From Pseudomaricurvus alkylphenolicus (GTDB lineage Bacteria > Pseudomonadota > Gammaproteobacteria > Pseudomonadales > Cellvibrionaceae): DNA of 64,000 bases. Below are positions 25,857 through 35,501 of this stretch, piece after piece. Position 1 is the first letter of the stretch; every line of letters begins with the position of its first letter. The DNA is taken from contig NZ_JAAQPI010000015.1 in assembly GCF_011683955.1 (NCBI RefSeq), positions 148,436-212,435 of the forward strand, written 5' to 3'. The position numbers and the translations under genes were made by a program. The notes beneath the pieces are model-generated. The model worked only from the letters and a program-made list of their open reading frames with translations, was not told where the DNA came from and ran no database searches.

Positions 25857-28253
25857 TCAGTCGTAATTGTACCGAACCGAAACTCCCCACCAACGAGGCT
25901 TGCCCTGGGCTTCTTCGTTACAGCCACACACCTGTGATAGATCGAACCCGACAGTGTTGTAACGTTTGTCATTGACGTTTTTAACGTAGGCATCCACTTG
26001 CCAGGCATCATCCGCGCTGGCCCAGGAGGCCCGCAGGTTGACCAGGGCATAAGCATCCATTCGGGTTGAATCGAAGTTGGTCAGATTGTGATAGGTTTCC
26101 GACTGGTAGGTAATGTCCCCCTGCAGAGCCAACGAACCATCGAAGACATCAACCGGCAATTGGTAGCGTACCAGAGCAGACGCTGTCTTTTCCGGGGCAA
26201 ATGCCGGTGTGACATCCTTGCTCAGGGTTGAAGTAATGGCCACGTCCTTAACCGTGGCATCGAAGTAGCCCAGATTCAACATCAGATCCAGATTTTCGAT
26301 AGGCGTCACCACCAATTCCAGTTCCGCTCCCCTGGTGGTGGCATCGTTATTGGTGATCTGGTTGGCAAAGCCCAGCCAGCGAGCGGCCTGATAGTCTTGA
26401 TAGTCATAGTAGTAAACCGCACCGTTCAAGCGGGCGAGGCCTTCCAGCAGCGTGGATTTAAAACCGAGCTCGTAGGAAGTTAATACCTCTTCATCGTAGG
26501 GTATGACATCATCGGTAATATCACCCCCACCGGCGTTAAAACTGCCGGCCTTGACACCGCGATTCACACCGGCGTAAACCAGCCAGTCATCGGTGGGCTT
26601 CCAGTCCAGTTGCAGCTTGCCGGTCCAAAGTGTGTCTCGGGTATTGTCATGGAACGGACCGCGGGAAAAGCCGATCGAAGACAGGTCGACGGGATTGGCA
26701 AAGTCCCAACGTTTGGGATTCAGATTAGGTGCACTGAACAACACCTCGAAGTCGTATTCCTTGGACTCCACCGTGGCTCGCAATCCCCCCACCAGCGTCA
26801 AGGTGTCACTGATGTCGAACTCCATTTGACCGAACAACGAGTATGACTCTGTCTTCAGCGACGCTATGCGTGGCTGGTCAAAGTTAAAGCCGGTACTCGA
26901 GCTCGGTAACGCTGAAAGCCCGCTGATATTGTCGTTATCGATATACAGGTAGTAGAAACCCGCTACCCATTTCGTGGACTCGGTATCGCCGTTTAATCGA
27001 AATTCCTGTGTCAGCGTTTTTTCCTGAGCTTCCTGCAGCCAGATAAACTGGTCTGCGGGTGAGCCCTCCAGGTCCAGCGCTACAAACTTGTCGTAATCTT
27101 TGTAGTCGGTAATCGCCACAAAGGTCATGGTATCAAAGTCGATGCTGAGCTTGGCATTCAGGCCGTAGGTTTCGAAGCTGTTGAGATTGTCAAAGGCAAA
27201 ATCACTGGAAGTATCAAAATCGTTGCCGTCGGGGTCGATATAGCCGTAGAAATCTCCACCGGCGCGAGGGCGAACACCATCGCTATCTGAATCCCAGCTA
27301 CTGTCCAACCCTTCACCATTGGGTCCGATCATTTCACGGGTTTCGTCCGCACTCACGTAAAAGCTGTTTACCTGTTCACCATTAGCGTCCAGAACAGCAA
27401 TCGTTTGCGCGGACTGGTATGCCCCCACCGAGGTGTCTGTCTCTGAACCGAATGCCGTTAGCAACAATTCTGACGTATCACTCAGTTCAAACTGCAGCTG
27501 GGCTCTGAGTGCCCAAGTGCTGTCATTCATCAAGTCATCACCCGCACCCTCTGGCTGATCAAGACCGTTGTTCAATGGCGGATTAAGACCCTCGGGCACA
27601 TAGGTATTGTTCGGGTAGTGGTTGTCCATCACCTCGCTGTAGCGGTTGTACATGCCCGACAATCGTCCATTGACCCCATCAGCAATCGCACCGCTGACAG
27701 CCCCCTCAAAGCGCAGGTGATTGTAGGCACCGTAAGAAAGATCAGCATAGGCCTCGAAATCCTCTGTGGGCCGGTTGCTGATAAAGTGAATCAAACCGCC
27801 CGTCGCGTTGCGACCAAACAATGTACCCTGGGGCCCCTTAAGCGCTTCCACTCGATCAACATCGAAAGTGGAAAACATCTGACCCTGTTGCATAGCGACA
27901 TAACCCTCGTCGATATAAACCGCAATCGGTGCTTCCACATGATCGTTAAAATCGTTCTGCGTCACTCCACGTATGGAGAACTGGGACATCTGCCCGGCAA
28001 AGCTGCCGGATACTGACACACTGGGGGTAAACTTTGCCACGTCTACACTTTGTTCAAATCCCAGCGACTTCATTTGGTCGCCGGAAAACGCAGTGATGGC
28101 AATTCCGACATCCTGGGCGGACTGTTCCCGCTTTTGTGCCGTAACCACAACCTCCTCCAGCACGCCGGCTTGAAGGTCGGTGCTTAACATCCCCGCTGTC
28201 ATTGCGAGACTTAACAGATTTCTCTTCAGTAGGACTTTGGAATTATTGTTCAT
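25857..28253 (-). CDS. TonB-dependent outer-membrane receptor
   Basis: 798 residues. The signal peptide ends near LSTDLQA; the TonB-box region is LEEVVVTAQKREQSAQDVG; the plug has RVEALKGPQGTLFGRNATGG; the barrel ends in SVRYNYD. No STN domain. TCAGGAGAGAG precedes the ATG. Only 28 bp separate it from the upstream hyuA stop, so uptake is co-expressed with the HyuAB enzyme. It resembles the receptor at 10330-12573 but is longer. Substrate unknown. Confidence 0.93.
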   Translation of the reverse strand: MNNNSKVLLKRNLLSLAMTAGMLSTDLQAGVLEEVVVTAQKREQSAQDVGIAITAFSGDQMKSLGFEQSVDVAKFTPSVSVSGSFAGQMSQFSIRGVTQNDFNDHVEAPIAVYIDEGYVAMQQGQMFSTFDVDRVEALKGPQGTLFGRNATGGLIHFISNRPTEDFEAYADLSYGAYNHLRFEGAVSGAIADGVNGRLSGMYNRYSEVMDNHYPNNTYVPEGLNPPLNNGLDQPEGAGDDLMNDSTWALRAQLQFELSDTSELLLTAFGSETDTSVGAYQSAQTIAVLDANGEQVNSFYVSADETREMIGPNGEGLDSSWDSDSDGVRPRAGGDFYGYIDPDGNDFDTSSDFAFDNLNSFETYGLNAKLSIDFDTMTFVAITDYKDYDKFVALDLEGSPADQFIWLQEAQEKTLTQEFRLNGDTESTKWVAGFYYLYIDNDNISGLSALPSSSTGFNFDQPRIASLKTESYSLFGQMEFDISDTLTLVGGLRATVESKEYDFEVLFSAPNLNPKRWDFANPVDLSSIGFSRGPFHDNTRDTLWTGKLQLDWKPTDDWLVYAGVNRGVKAGSFNAGGGDITDDVIPYDEEVLTSYELGFKSTLLEGLARLNGAVYYYDYQDYQAARWLGFANQITNNDATTRGAELELVVTPIENLDLMLNLGYFDATVKDVAITSTLSKDVTPAFAPEKTASALVRYQLPVDVFDGSLALQGDITYQSETYHNLTNFDSTRMDAYALVNLRASWASADDAWQVDAYVKNVNDKRYNTVGFDLSQVCGCNEEAQGKPRWWGVSVRYNYD

Positions 28254-28281
28254 GACTCTCTCCTGACTTATTGATTCATGC

Positions 28282-30363
28282 TTATGCGTTTATCAACAGG
28301 CGGTAACAATTGGACGCCTCCAACTGCACCTTCCAGCCCGGTCTTACCACGATGGTGGTGGTGGGTTCCTCGATCAGAGCCGGTCCCTGAATGCAATCAC
28401 CCGCTCGTAATAACCCCCCTTGATAAACCGGTGCACTCATCCAGCCACCGCTGTCGTCAAACAGCATGTCTCTGGGGCCAACCAGTGCTCGCTCTTCATT
28501 GCCATCGCTTTGGGTAATCTTGGGTTGCGCCGGTTTGGTCACCCTTGCGGTGAGGGTACTTTCTAGATTCACCAATTCCACCGGGTTATGTGGTTCAGCG
28601 TAGGAATACAATTGCTCGTGGCGTTGGTGAAAACACGCCAGCAATTGTTCGAGCCCCGCCTGATCGATAACACCGGTGGCTACCGGCACGGTGCATTCGT
28701 GAATCTGGCCCACATAGCGCATTTCAACGCTGCGCTCTATACCAATGTCAGCATCATTAAAACCATCGCCCAAGAGATGTGTTCTGCCCTTGTCCTCAAG
28801 CTCATGAAAGCTGCTATTGAGACCACTCAGATCTGCCTCAACATCGAGTCGCATCGGATTGGTCGCCAGGTAGTTGTACTTGACATCGGAGATGGTTTGC
28901 CCAAAGGCGCAAAGCCCGGAGGCGACCTTGGGAATCAATACTTCTTTGATGCCCATTTCTTCTGCCAAGGCGGCAATATGCATACCTGCGGCGCCACCAG
29001 CGCATACCAGTGCGAAGTCTCTCGGATCATAACCCCGCTCAATCGACACCCGGCGGATGCCGTTGACCATGTTCAGATTCACAATCATGCTGATGCCGTA
29101 GGCGGCCTTCTCCACTGAGATACCCAGTGGTTCAGCAATATGCTCGCGGATGGCTTTTTCCGCCGCCGCGCGGTCCAGAGTAATCTGCCCACCCAGTACC
29201 GCATCGGGGTTAAGGTAGCCGAGTACCAAGTTGGCATCGGTCACCGTCGGGCGTGTACCGCCTTTGCCATAGCAAACGGGTCCTGGATTGGCTCCGGCAC
29301 TTTCCGGTCCTACCTGCAGCATGCCGTAGTCATCAACCGAGGCAATGGAGCCACCTCCTGCACCCAGAGTTTCCACCTGAATCATCGGCACGCCGATTCG
29401 GTAACGCAGAAAGTCGATGTTTTTGTTGAGATTGGTCTGCCCCTCGCGAGTCAGAGTAATGTCGAAGGAGGTTCCCCCCATATCCACCGTGATAATGTTG
29501 TCCACACCAAAGGGTTTGGCGCAAAAAAGGCCAGCCTGGGGCGCTGATGCCGGTCCCGAGTTAATGGCGTTAACGGCACGTCCCCTCATGGCACTGCCGA
29601 CGGCCAGTCCACCATTGGACTGAAAATATCGAACCGGGTAACGCGCCCCCAAGCTGGCAAAGAAATCATCAATCTTAGACACGTATCGAGCCATAACCGG
29701 ACTCAGGTAAGCATTGATGATGGTGGTGGATGTCCGGGTGTACTCGCGAACTTGTGGGTAAACCTCGCTACCGGTACAGATAAACACGCCGGGCAATTCC
29801 TGTTCCAGCAACGCTTTTGCCCGGCGTTCGTGTTCGGGATTTCGTACCGACCACAGAAACGAGACAGCGACACTCTCTACGCCCTCGTCACGGAAGTACT
29901 TCGCGGCTTCCACAATAGCGCGCTCATCCAACGTTTCCTTTTCGCTGCCGTCAGCAAGGATGCGACCTTTAATGGGTCGTCGCAGATGACGCGGCACCAG
30001 CATCTGCGCTGGTGGATAAGCAGAGTCGTAACGGTAGCCTTCTTCTTTGTGCCCCAGGCGGATTTCGATACTGTCCTCGTGACCTTCTGTGCACAGCAAG
30101 CCCATCTTTACGCCCTTTTTCTCGATCAGTGCATTCAGGGCAACGGTCGTGCCGTTAATGCAGAGATCACATTGGGCAATAATATCTTCAATGCTTTTAC
30201 CGAGATCAGCGCTGATCTGTTCGAGTCCGGCGCGAATGGCCTTGGTGCCGTCTTCCGGAGTGGACGGGCTTTTGTAAAGACGCACACCGCCATCGAGATC
30301 TGCCAGAACAAAATCGGTAAAGGTGCCGCCGGCATCGATGCCAAGACGATATTGGGTTCTCAT
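28282..30363 (-). CDS. hyuA: Hydantoinase/oxoprolinase-family ATPase subunit (HyuA-like)
   Basis: 693 residues from the ATG at 30363 with GAGGAG seven bases upstream (a TTG at 30378 is the alternative). The N-terminus LGIDAGGTFTDFVLADL is the ATP-binding signature of HyuA/oxoprolinase and the acetone/acetophenone carboxylase family. Further family stretches are NGTTVALNALIE, VDMGGTSFDI and GAGGGSIASVD. It couples ATP hydrolysis to amide opening or carboxylation together with HyuB. The gene is 20 bp after hyuB. Hydantoinase versus carboxylase cannot be settled from sequence reading. Confidence 0.88.
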   Translation of the reverse strand: MRTQYRLGIDAGGTFTDFVLADLDGGVRLYKSPSTPEDGTKAIRAGLEQISADLGKSIEDIIAQCDLCINGTTVALNALIEKKGVKMGLLCTEGHEDSIEIRLGHKEEGYRYDSAYPPAQMLVPRHLRRPIKGRILADGSEKETLDERAIVEAAKYFRDEGVESVAVSFLWSVRNPEHERRAKALLEQELPGVFICTGSEVYPQVREYTRTSTTIINAYLSPVMARYVSKIDDFFASLGARYPVRYFQSNGGLAVGSAMRGRAVNAINSGPASAPQAGLFCAKPFGVDNIITVDMGGTSFDITLTREGQTNLNKNIDFLRYRIGVPMIQVETLGAGGGSIASVDDYGMLQVGPESAGANPGPVCYGKGGTRPTVTDANLVLGYLNPDAVLGGQITLDRAAAEKAIREHIAEPLGISVEKAAYGISMIVNLNMVNGIRRVSIERGYDPRDFALVCAGGAAGMHIAALAEEMGIKEVLIPKVASGLCAFGQTISDVKYNYLATNPMRLDVEADLSGLNSSFHELEDKGRTHLLGDGFNDADIGIERSVEMRYVGQIHECTVPVATGVIDQAGLEQLLACFHQRHEQLYSYAEPHNPVELVNLESTLTARVTKPAQPKITQSDGNEERALVGPRDMLFDDSGGWMSAPVYQGGLLRAGDCIQGPALIEEPTTTIVVRPGWKVQLEASNCYRLLINA

Positions 30364-30383
30364 ACTTCTACTCCTCAAATTGC

Positions 30384-32144
30384 TTATGCGCGTTTGCCAA
30401 GTTCAGTAGTGGCCGCTTCATTGATCTCCAGAGTGTTGGGGTCGATTACAAGGCCATAATCAAGGGCGGCGCCCTCTATCGACACCAGACCGTTTTTGAC
30501 GTCGTTCAATACGCTTTCCTGAGGACGTTGCATGGGGTTGCCAAAACCGCCGCCGCCGGGATTGATATTGGCGGCCCGCTCACCAGGCTGAATGGTAGTC
30601 ATCACGTTTTCACGGTGAACTTCCAGCTCGTCTCCGCGTTGGATTTGCAGTCGGCCCAGTTTGGAATCCAGCTCACCGTTGACCGCGCCACCGGCGCCCA
30701 GGGTTGGTAATTGGCGTCCTTCGCCAAAACCAATTACCGTCATTTCATGGTCAAGGGGTTCCACCTCCCAGACCGTGCCGCTGCCACCCCGATAAAACCC
30801 GGCGCCGCCGCTGTCACGCACCAGTCCGTAGCGATGAATCACAATGGGGTAGGAATACTCAAGCAACTCCACATCGCCGGAACTGAGCGCGCCAAAACAA
30901 CACAGGGGGCCACAGGCATGCCAGCCATCCATATGTTTGGTGGCTCCCGCCCCGGAAATAATTGAGGCCAAGACCATCGTCACGTATTCCTCACCGGTGC
31001 GCGGATCGCGACCGGCGATATTGATACCGCTGGCATGCCCCCAGGAGGCCGCCACCCGGTCCGGCGCTGCCTGTTCCAGGGCCTTGCGCACGGCGTCGGT
31101 CAAGGTTTCCATGGGTGTGGTGGTACAGTTCACATGAGGGGCGGGTTCTTCGGCGTTACACAGCGTACCCTTGGGTCCAAGATCCACGGTGACGCAACGA
31201 TAGAGTCCCTCGTTATAGGGCGGGGGGACTTCGGCAAACATCATCAAACCCAGGTAAATTCCCGACATGGAATTGCCTTCGTAGGAGTTGATAAAGTAAG
31301 GCACCTGAGGCGGACTCTGTACGGCGATATGCACCTCATCGCCGGAGATCTCGACCCGGGTCTGAATAGTGAGCGTGCCGAAACCGTGGCCGGCATCCTC
31401 AAGCTGGGCTTCGCCACTGTAGACCCCATCAGGTATTGAACCAATCAGTGAACGCATATGCCGGTCAGCCATGTGCTTTAACTCGTCAATGCAATCACGA
31501 ACGGCTTTGACGCCGTATTTGTCCAGCAGAGCCAGCAGGTTTCTCTCACCAACACGGCAGGCACCGTACTGGGCGTTAAGATCCCCTTCCTGATCCCGGC
31601 GGGCACGCATATTGGTCAGCAACAGGTTGATCACATCCTCGCGCCGCTTTCCCTTCTCCCAGAGTTTGACCGGTGGAATTCGCAGCCCCTCAGCGTAGAT
31701 CTCCTTGGCCTCCGGGTTATAACCGGCAGGCACGGGCCCGCCGATATCCGTCAGGTGCCCCTTGCAGACTGTCCAAAACACCAGCTCGCCGCGATAGAAA
31801 ACCGGCTTGTACATGCAACAGTCCAGAATATGGCTGCCCTTATAGGCCGGGTCGTTGTGATAGATCACATCGCCCTCATGAATGTCATCCCCAAAGTAAT
31901 CGGCAATGGCTTTCATGGCGGGTATCAGAGAGCCCAGGTGGATGGGGATGTCCTGCCCCTGCAGAATCATTTCCGGCAGATGGTCAAACAGCGCATTGCT
32001 GTAGTCATGGGCCAGGTTAAAGACGCTGGAACGACCGGTTTTTTCCAGTGTCAGGGTCATTTCCCGCTGGGTGGTTTCCAGAGCTCCACGGACCACCGCC
32101 AGGGTGATGGGGTCCACGGAGGATGAGGTTGCTGCACTCGACAT
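30384..32144 (-). CDS. hyuB: Hydantoinase B/oxoprolinase-family subunit (HyuB-like)
   Basis: 586 residues, full length for HyuB. The start SVDPITLAVVRGALE, then IIDPNTLEI-like tail, DVIYHNDPAYKGSHILD, GHLTDIGGPVPAG and the C-terminal NINPGGGGFGNPMQR are typical. It pairs with HyuA in an ATP-dependent hydrolase or carboxylase. First gene of the operon, GCAGGAGAA ahead of the ATG, divergent from the AraC-type regulator, which is the likely activator. Confidence 0.9.
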   Translation of the reverse strand: MSSAATSSSVDPITLAVVRGALETTQREMTLTLEKTGRSSVFNLAHDYSNALFDHLPEMILQGQDIPIHLGSLIPAMKAIADYFGDDIHEGDVIYHNDPAYKGSHILDCCMYKPVFYRGELVFWTVCKGHLTDIGGPVPAGYNPEAKEIYAEGLRIPPVKLWEKGKRREDVINLLLTNMRARRDQEGDLNAQYGACRVGERNLLALLDKYGVKAVRDCIDELKHMADRHMRSLIGSIPDGVYSGEAQLEDAGHGFGTLTIQTRVEISGDEVHIAVQSPPQVPYFINSYEGNSMSGIYLGLMMFAEVPPPYNEGLYRCVTVDLGPKGTLCNAEEPAPHVNCTTTPMETLTDAVRKALEQAAPDRVAASWGHASGINIAGRDPRTGEEYVTMVLASIISGAGATKHMDGWHACGPLCCFGALSSGDVELLEYSYPIVIHRYGLVRDSGGAGFYRGGSGTVWEVEPLDHEMTVIGFGEGRQLPTLGAGGAVNGELDSKLGRLQIQRGDELEVHRENVMTTIQPGERAANINPGGGGFGNPMQRPQESVLNDVKNGLVSIEGAALDYGLVIDPNTLEINEAATTELGKRA

Positions 32145-32341
32145 GATTTTCTCCTGCGCTCGTTGTTTAGGAGATAATTTACGCCGATGGCTCCGAGCTG
32201 AATTGTTGAGAAGTGCGTAACCCTTTGATCATTTGTGCACAAGCGCTGCAAACGGGGCCTGGGACTAAAGCAGGACTTGCAATGGCAGGGCGAATGGCGC
32301 ATCGTAATTGCACACGCCAGATGCTGATCGGGCAGCTAATA

Positions 32342-33325
32342 ATGCAAATAATGAAAGCCACTCACTTTGATACCTCGGCCTTCCGGGCCGGCCAGCAGTT
32401 CGAACACTGGAACAGTGTGGTGGCGGATGCCTATTTTTCGCTCAGTTTGCAAACCGGAGAGCGCCATCATGAACGGTTCTGTGGGTCTCTGGACGGCGGG
32501 GAATTGGGTCATGTCACCGTGACCAGATTGCAGTCCGATCCGGTCAGCTACCATCGGGAGCGCTTCCACATCAGTGGTGAGAACACGGACTACTTCCTGG
32601 TCACCATTCCCGAGTGGGGGCAGGTCCACTTCGAGCAGAACGGCAAAATCGTGGACTGTGGGCCAGGGGACTTTATTCTGGAAGGCAGCGCCGATCCCTA
32701 TTGCTTTAGCTATCAGCAGCAGGCGCGCATGAACGTCATACGAGTGCCCGGCGCCATGTTGCGCGACCGCATCCAGAATGCGGACGACTTCTGTGCAAGT
32801 CGCTTTCTCGGCAGGCAGGCCGGTTGTTCGCTGTTTATGGAATACCTGCAGTCACTGATCAAACTCTCCCCCGATCTGCCCGAGGGTTCCAGATTTAAAC
32901 TCAGTGAGCAGTTAATCGACCTGCTCGCCATGAGCATGGAAACCAGTGGTGAAGCGCTACCCTGTGCCGACAGCGCCTCTCAGGATGCGCATCTGCATCG
33001 AATTTATAACTTTATTAACCGCCAGCTCGACAACCCCGATCTCAACACGGCATTGATTGCCGAGCACTGCGGGATTTCCACCCGCTACCTGCACCAACTC
33101 TTCAAACCCACAGGCCACACAGTGGCCGGCTGGATTAAAGAGCGGCGCTTGAAACAATGCTACGACGCGCTTTCTGATCCCCGCCGCTCCATTCGCTCGA
33201 TCGCCGAGCTGGCCTATCGCTGGGGGTTTTCAGACCAGGCTCATTTCAGCCGTAGTTTTAAAGCCCGCTACGACATGCCGCCTGGCCAAGTGAGGGCGCA
33301 GGCCCTCGACCAACACAAGAGCTGA
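32342..33325 (+). CDS. AraC-family transcriptional regulator
   Basis: 327 residues from the ATG at 32342. Alternatives are an ATG at 32282 with a better AGGA site (347 residues) and a GTG at 32213. The N-terminal sensor domain (about 10-190) begins FRAGQQFEHWNSVVADAYF, as in AraC_binding_2 proteins. The C-terminal AraC HTH pair is NTALIAEHCGISTRYLHQLF and IAELAYRWGFSDQAHFSRSF. It is divergent from hyuB and nine bases from the convergent oxidoreductase gene. Probable inducer-dependent activator of the hyuBA-receptor-atoE operon. Confidence 0.87.
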   Translation: MQIMKATHFDTSAFRAGQQFEHWNSVVADAYFSLSLQTGERHHERFCGSLDGGELGHVTVTRLQSDPVSYHRERFHISGENTDYFLVTIPEWGQVHFEQNGKIVDCGPGDFILEGSADPYCFSYQQQARMNVIRVPGAMLRDRIQNADDFCASRFLGRQAGCSLFMEYLQSLIKLSPDLPEGSRFKLSEQLIDLLAMSMETSGEALPCADSASQDAHLHRIYNFINRQLDNPDLNTALIAEHCGISTRYLHQLFKPTGHTVAGWIKERRLKQCYDALSDPRRSIRSIAELAYRWGFSDQAHFSRSFKARYDMPPGQVRAQALDQHKS

Positions 33326-33334
33326 TACTGAAGT

Positions 33335-34372
33335 TCAAGGCATGTGGTCATAGGGATCTCTTCGCACTCTGCAATAGGCCGTACCCACATTTTTATGAGC
33401 ATAAAGGCCGGCCAGCCCTTGTGGCAGGGATTCAAAACCGTCGACGATATCCACCAGCGGAGTGAGTTCTCCACTTAACACCCATCCGGCCAGCTCGGCT
33501 TCGGCGCGATCAAAATCCGGCTCATGGTTGTAAACAAAAAAACCTCGCATAGACCCGTTCACACGACGCAATTTTGTGTAATTGGTAGGGCCATAGGGTT
33601 CATCTTTCATATATTCCGAGATTGAACCGCACAAGACGACCCGTGCACCAAAGGCCAGGTTATCCAGACAAGCCGTCAGGGTTTCACCGCCAACATTGTC
33701 GAAATAAATATCCAATCCATTGGGTAAGAGTTCAGTCAGACGGTCGGCGACCACTTCGTTTTGGTAGTCAATAGTTTCATCACACCAGCTCGAAATGGCG
33801 GCGCATTTTTGCGGACCTCCAGCAATACCTATGACTCGACAGCCTTTGATTTTCGCCAGCTGAATGACAATAGATCCCACGCCCCCTGCAGCGCCCGAAA
33901 CGACAACGGTATCGCCAGGCTTAGGTTCACCATGCTCAATAAAACCGAAATAGGCGGAAAAACCGGTCATGCCCAAAGACGCGAGACTTAATCCAAAAGA
34001 CACACCTCTATCCGGAATTTTGCGCATGCGCTCTTGGTCAGTCATCCCTGAAATCTTGTAGGTTTGCCAGCCAATCTGCCCCTGCACAATATCACCGACC
34101 TGATAATCAGAATGTTTTGATTCAATCACTTCAGCCACACCACGGCCATGAATCACATCCCCAATCGCCAGGGGCTTTTCACCCGCTGCCGATTGACCGG
34201 ACATATACATACGCATCACCGGCGCAAGGTTCAGGTACAGCGTTTTCAGCAGTACCTGGCCTGGCCCGCAGCGGGGAATGGGATCAGATCGAAGTTCAAA
34301 ATCTTCGGGTTGTACGTTCTCGACAGGCCGTCGGGCAACACACCACTGCTGATTCACGCGGTCATTAATCAT
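33335..34372 (-). CDS. NADP-dependent medium-chain oxidoreductase (leukotriene B4 dehydrogenase / CurA-like)
   Basis: 345 residues. The MDR fold without the zinc-binding Cys pattern: QVLLKTLYLNLAPVMRMYM, SLGMTGFSAYFGF and the cofactor motif GAAGGVGSIVIQLAK, then YFDNVGGETL and CGSISEY. This subfamily reduces alpha,beta-unsaturated ketones or acids. It lies 16 bp after a VOC protein gene on the same strand, forming a two-gene unit. Confidence 0.9.
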   Translation of the reverse strand: MINDRVNQQWCVARRPVENVQPEDFELRSDPIPRCGPGQVLLKTLYLNLAPVMRMYMSGQSAAGEKPLAIGDVIHGRGVAEVIESKHSDYQVGDIVQGQIGWQTYKISGMTDQERMRKIPDRGVSFGLSLASLGMTGFSAYFGFIEHGEPKPGDTVVVSGAAGGVGSIVIQLAKIKGCRVIGIAGGPQKCAAISSWCDETIDYQNEVVADRLTELLPNGLDIYFDNVGGETLTACLDNLAFGARVVLCGSISEYMKDEPYGPTNYTKLRRVNGSMRGFFVYNHEPDFDRAEAELAGWVLSGELTPLVDIVDGFESLPQGLAGLYAHKNVGTAYCRVRRDPYDHMP

Positions 34373-34388
34373 GATGCGGCGAGATTTC

Positions 34389-34883
34389 TCAATCGTCCGT
34401 TTCTTTAACGAGCTGGTTCAGCTCAAAGAAATAGCCATCGGGATCAAATAACGACAAACCGACAAAATGTTTCATCTTTCCATTGGCACCACGAGTGGAC
34501 CAATCATGGGGTTCCGCATGAACCTTGGTTTCCATCTCTATGGCACGACGATGCGTCTCCACAGCATCCCCACTGGAAACGACAAACGTAGGGTTGCCGT
34601 AGCCGACTTTGTACTCGATGGGTGGCGCCGGCATCACCGGGTCAACCCATTGCAACAGGCCAATCATGCCAATCTCGGGGTCATCGCACTTCAGAATCAT
34701 CAGGTGTGTCTTGTCACCCGCCTTGCCGGCCGCCAGACCCACCCCTGACAGAACAAACTCACTATCGTAGTAGACGCTCATGCCCATTACGTATTCGTAC
34801 CAGCGCCGCGAACGCTGGATATCCCGCACGATCAGGGTGGTGCGCTTGACGATGTTGTGCATTCGTTCGAATTCTTCGCTCAT
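34389..34883 (-). CDS. VOC-family (glyoxalase-like) protein
   Basis: 164 residues, two beta-alpha-beta-beta-beta modules: IVKRTTLIVRDIQRSRRWYE and a second half ending FDPDGYFFELNQL. The first metal-ligand position, usually His near the start of strand 1, is Thr, while the C-terminal Glu is kept. It could be a lyase, isomerase or dioxygenase relative with altered metal use. It is divergent from another VOC gene and co-directional with the oxidoreductase. Confidence 0.8.
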   Translation of the reverse strand: MSEEFERMHNIVKRTTLIVRDIQRSRRWYEYVMGMSVYYDSEFVLSGVGLAAGKAGDKTHLMILKCDDPEIGMIGLLQWVDPVMPAPPIEYKVGYGNPTFVVSSGDAVETHRRAIEMETKVHAEPHDWSTRGANGKMKHFVGLSLFDPDGYFFELNQLVKETDD

Positions 34884-34966
34884 ATTTCTCCTCCTCTAAG
34901 GGGACACTGATTAGAACCTCATCCGATTGACGACTTGCCAACAGGGGATAGAATTCCGTAGTATAC

Positions 34967-34982
34967 GTTATATAGTTATAAC
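34967..34982. promoter_or_regulatory. Operator candidate between divergent VOC genes
   Basis: GTTATA-TAGT-TATAAC, 6-bp arms, and the last eight bases GTTATAAC are themselves palindromic. It lies in the 127-bp gap shared by the two divergent units, about 30 bp before the right-hand ATG. Likely bound by a dimeric regulator; which one is unknown. Confidence 0.4.
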
Positions 34983-35010
34983 ATTAAATCATTTAAAACA
35001 GGAACCCCCC

Positions 35011-35484
35011 ATGTCTACCCCTGAAACCACGCCCTCCCCCCAGAAAGACCCCGTTCGCTTCCAACGTGCCAATTACGTGGTCAGCAATCTGGAAAGAGCC
35101 TGCCAGTTTTACTGTGGCGTGCTGGGCATGAGCCTGGCCTTTGAAAAGGTCTCAGAGCCTGACTCCTATTCCTATGATGTGTTTGAAATCGACAAGCAGC
35201 ACCGCATGCGTTTCGCCATTCTGAGTACCCCATCTCAGCAGCGAGTCATGGCACTGACAGAGATCACTGACCCCGAGCTGCCCGCCACACCCCTGCCCCG
35301 TCGCGCAGCAATTGTGTTGGATGTGGCTGATATCGATGGCGTCGTCGCCGGAGCTAAAGAGCTGGGACTGAGCGTTTACGAAGAAGACGCCCTGGAAACC
35401 CACGACGGCCGCCGGGGTCGCGAGGTAGGCATTGTCGATGCCGATGGCAATCTGGTGGTTATCTATAACATTCCGGCCATTTAG
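35011..35484 (+). CDS. VOC-family (glyoxalase-like) protein
   Basis: 157 residues from the ATG at 35011 (AACAGGAAC upstream). First module RANYVVSNLERACQFYCGVLGM, second module ending DADGNLVVIYNI. The usual metal ligands are replaced: Asn at the first His position and Val at the final Glu position, so metal catalysis is doubtful. It heads a tight operon with an MFS transporter (17 bp gap) and an alpha/beta-hydrolase-like protein (10 bp gap). Confidence 0.8.
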   Translation: MSTPETTPSPQKDPVRFQRANYVVSNLERACQFYCGVLGMSLAFEKVSEPDSYSYDVFEIDKQHRMRFAILSTPSQQRVMALTEITDPELPATPLPRRAAIVLDVADIDGVVAGAKELGLSVYEEDALETHDGRRGREVGIVDADGNLVVIYNIPAI

Positions 35485-35501
35485 GCCGCCTGGAGCAAGC
35501 C

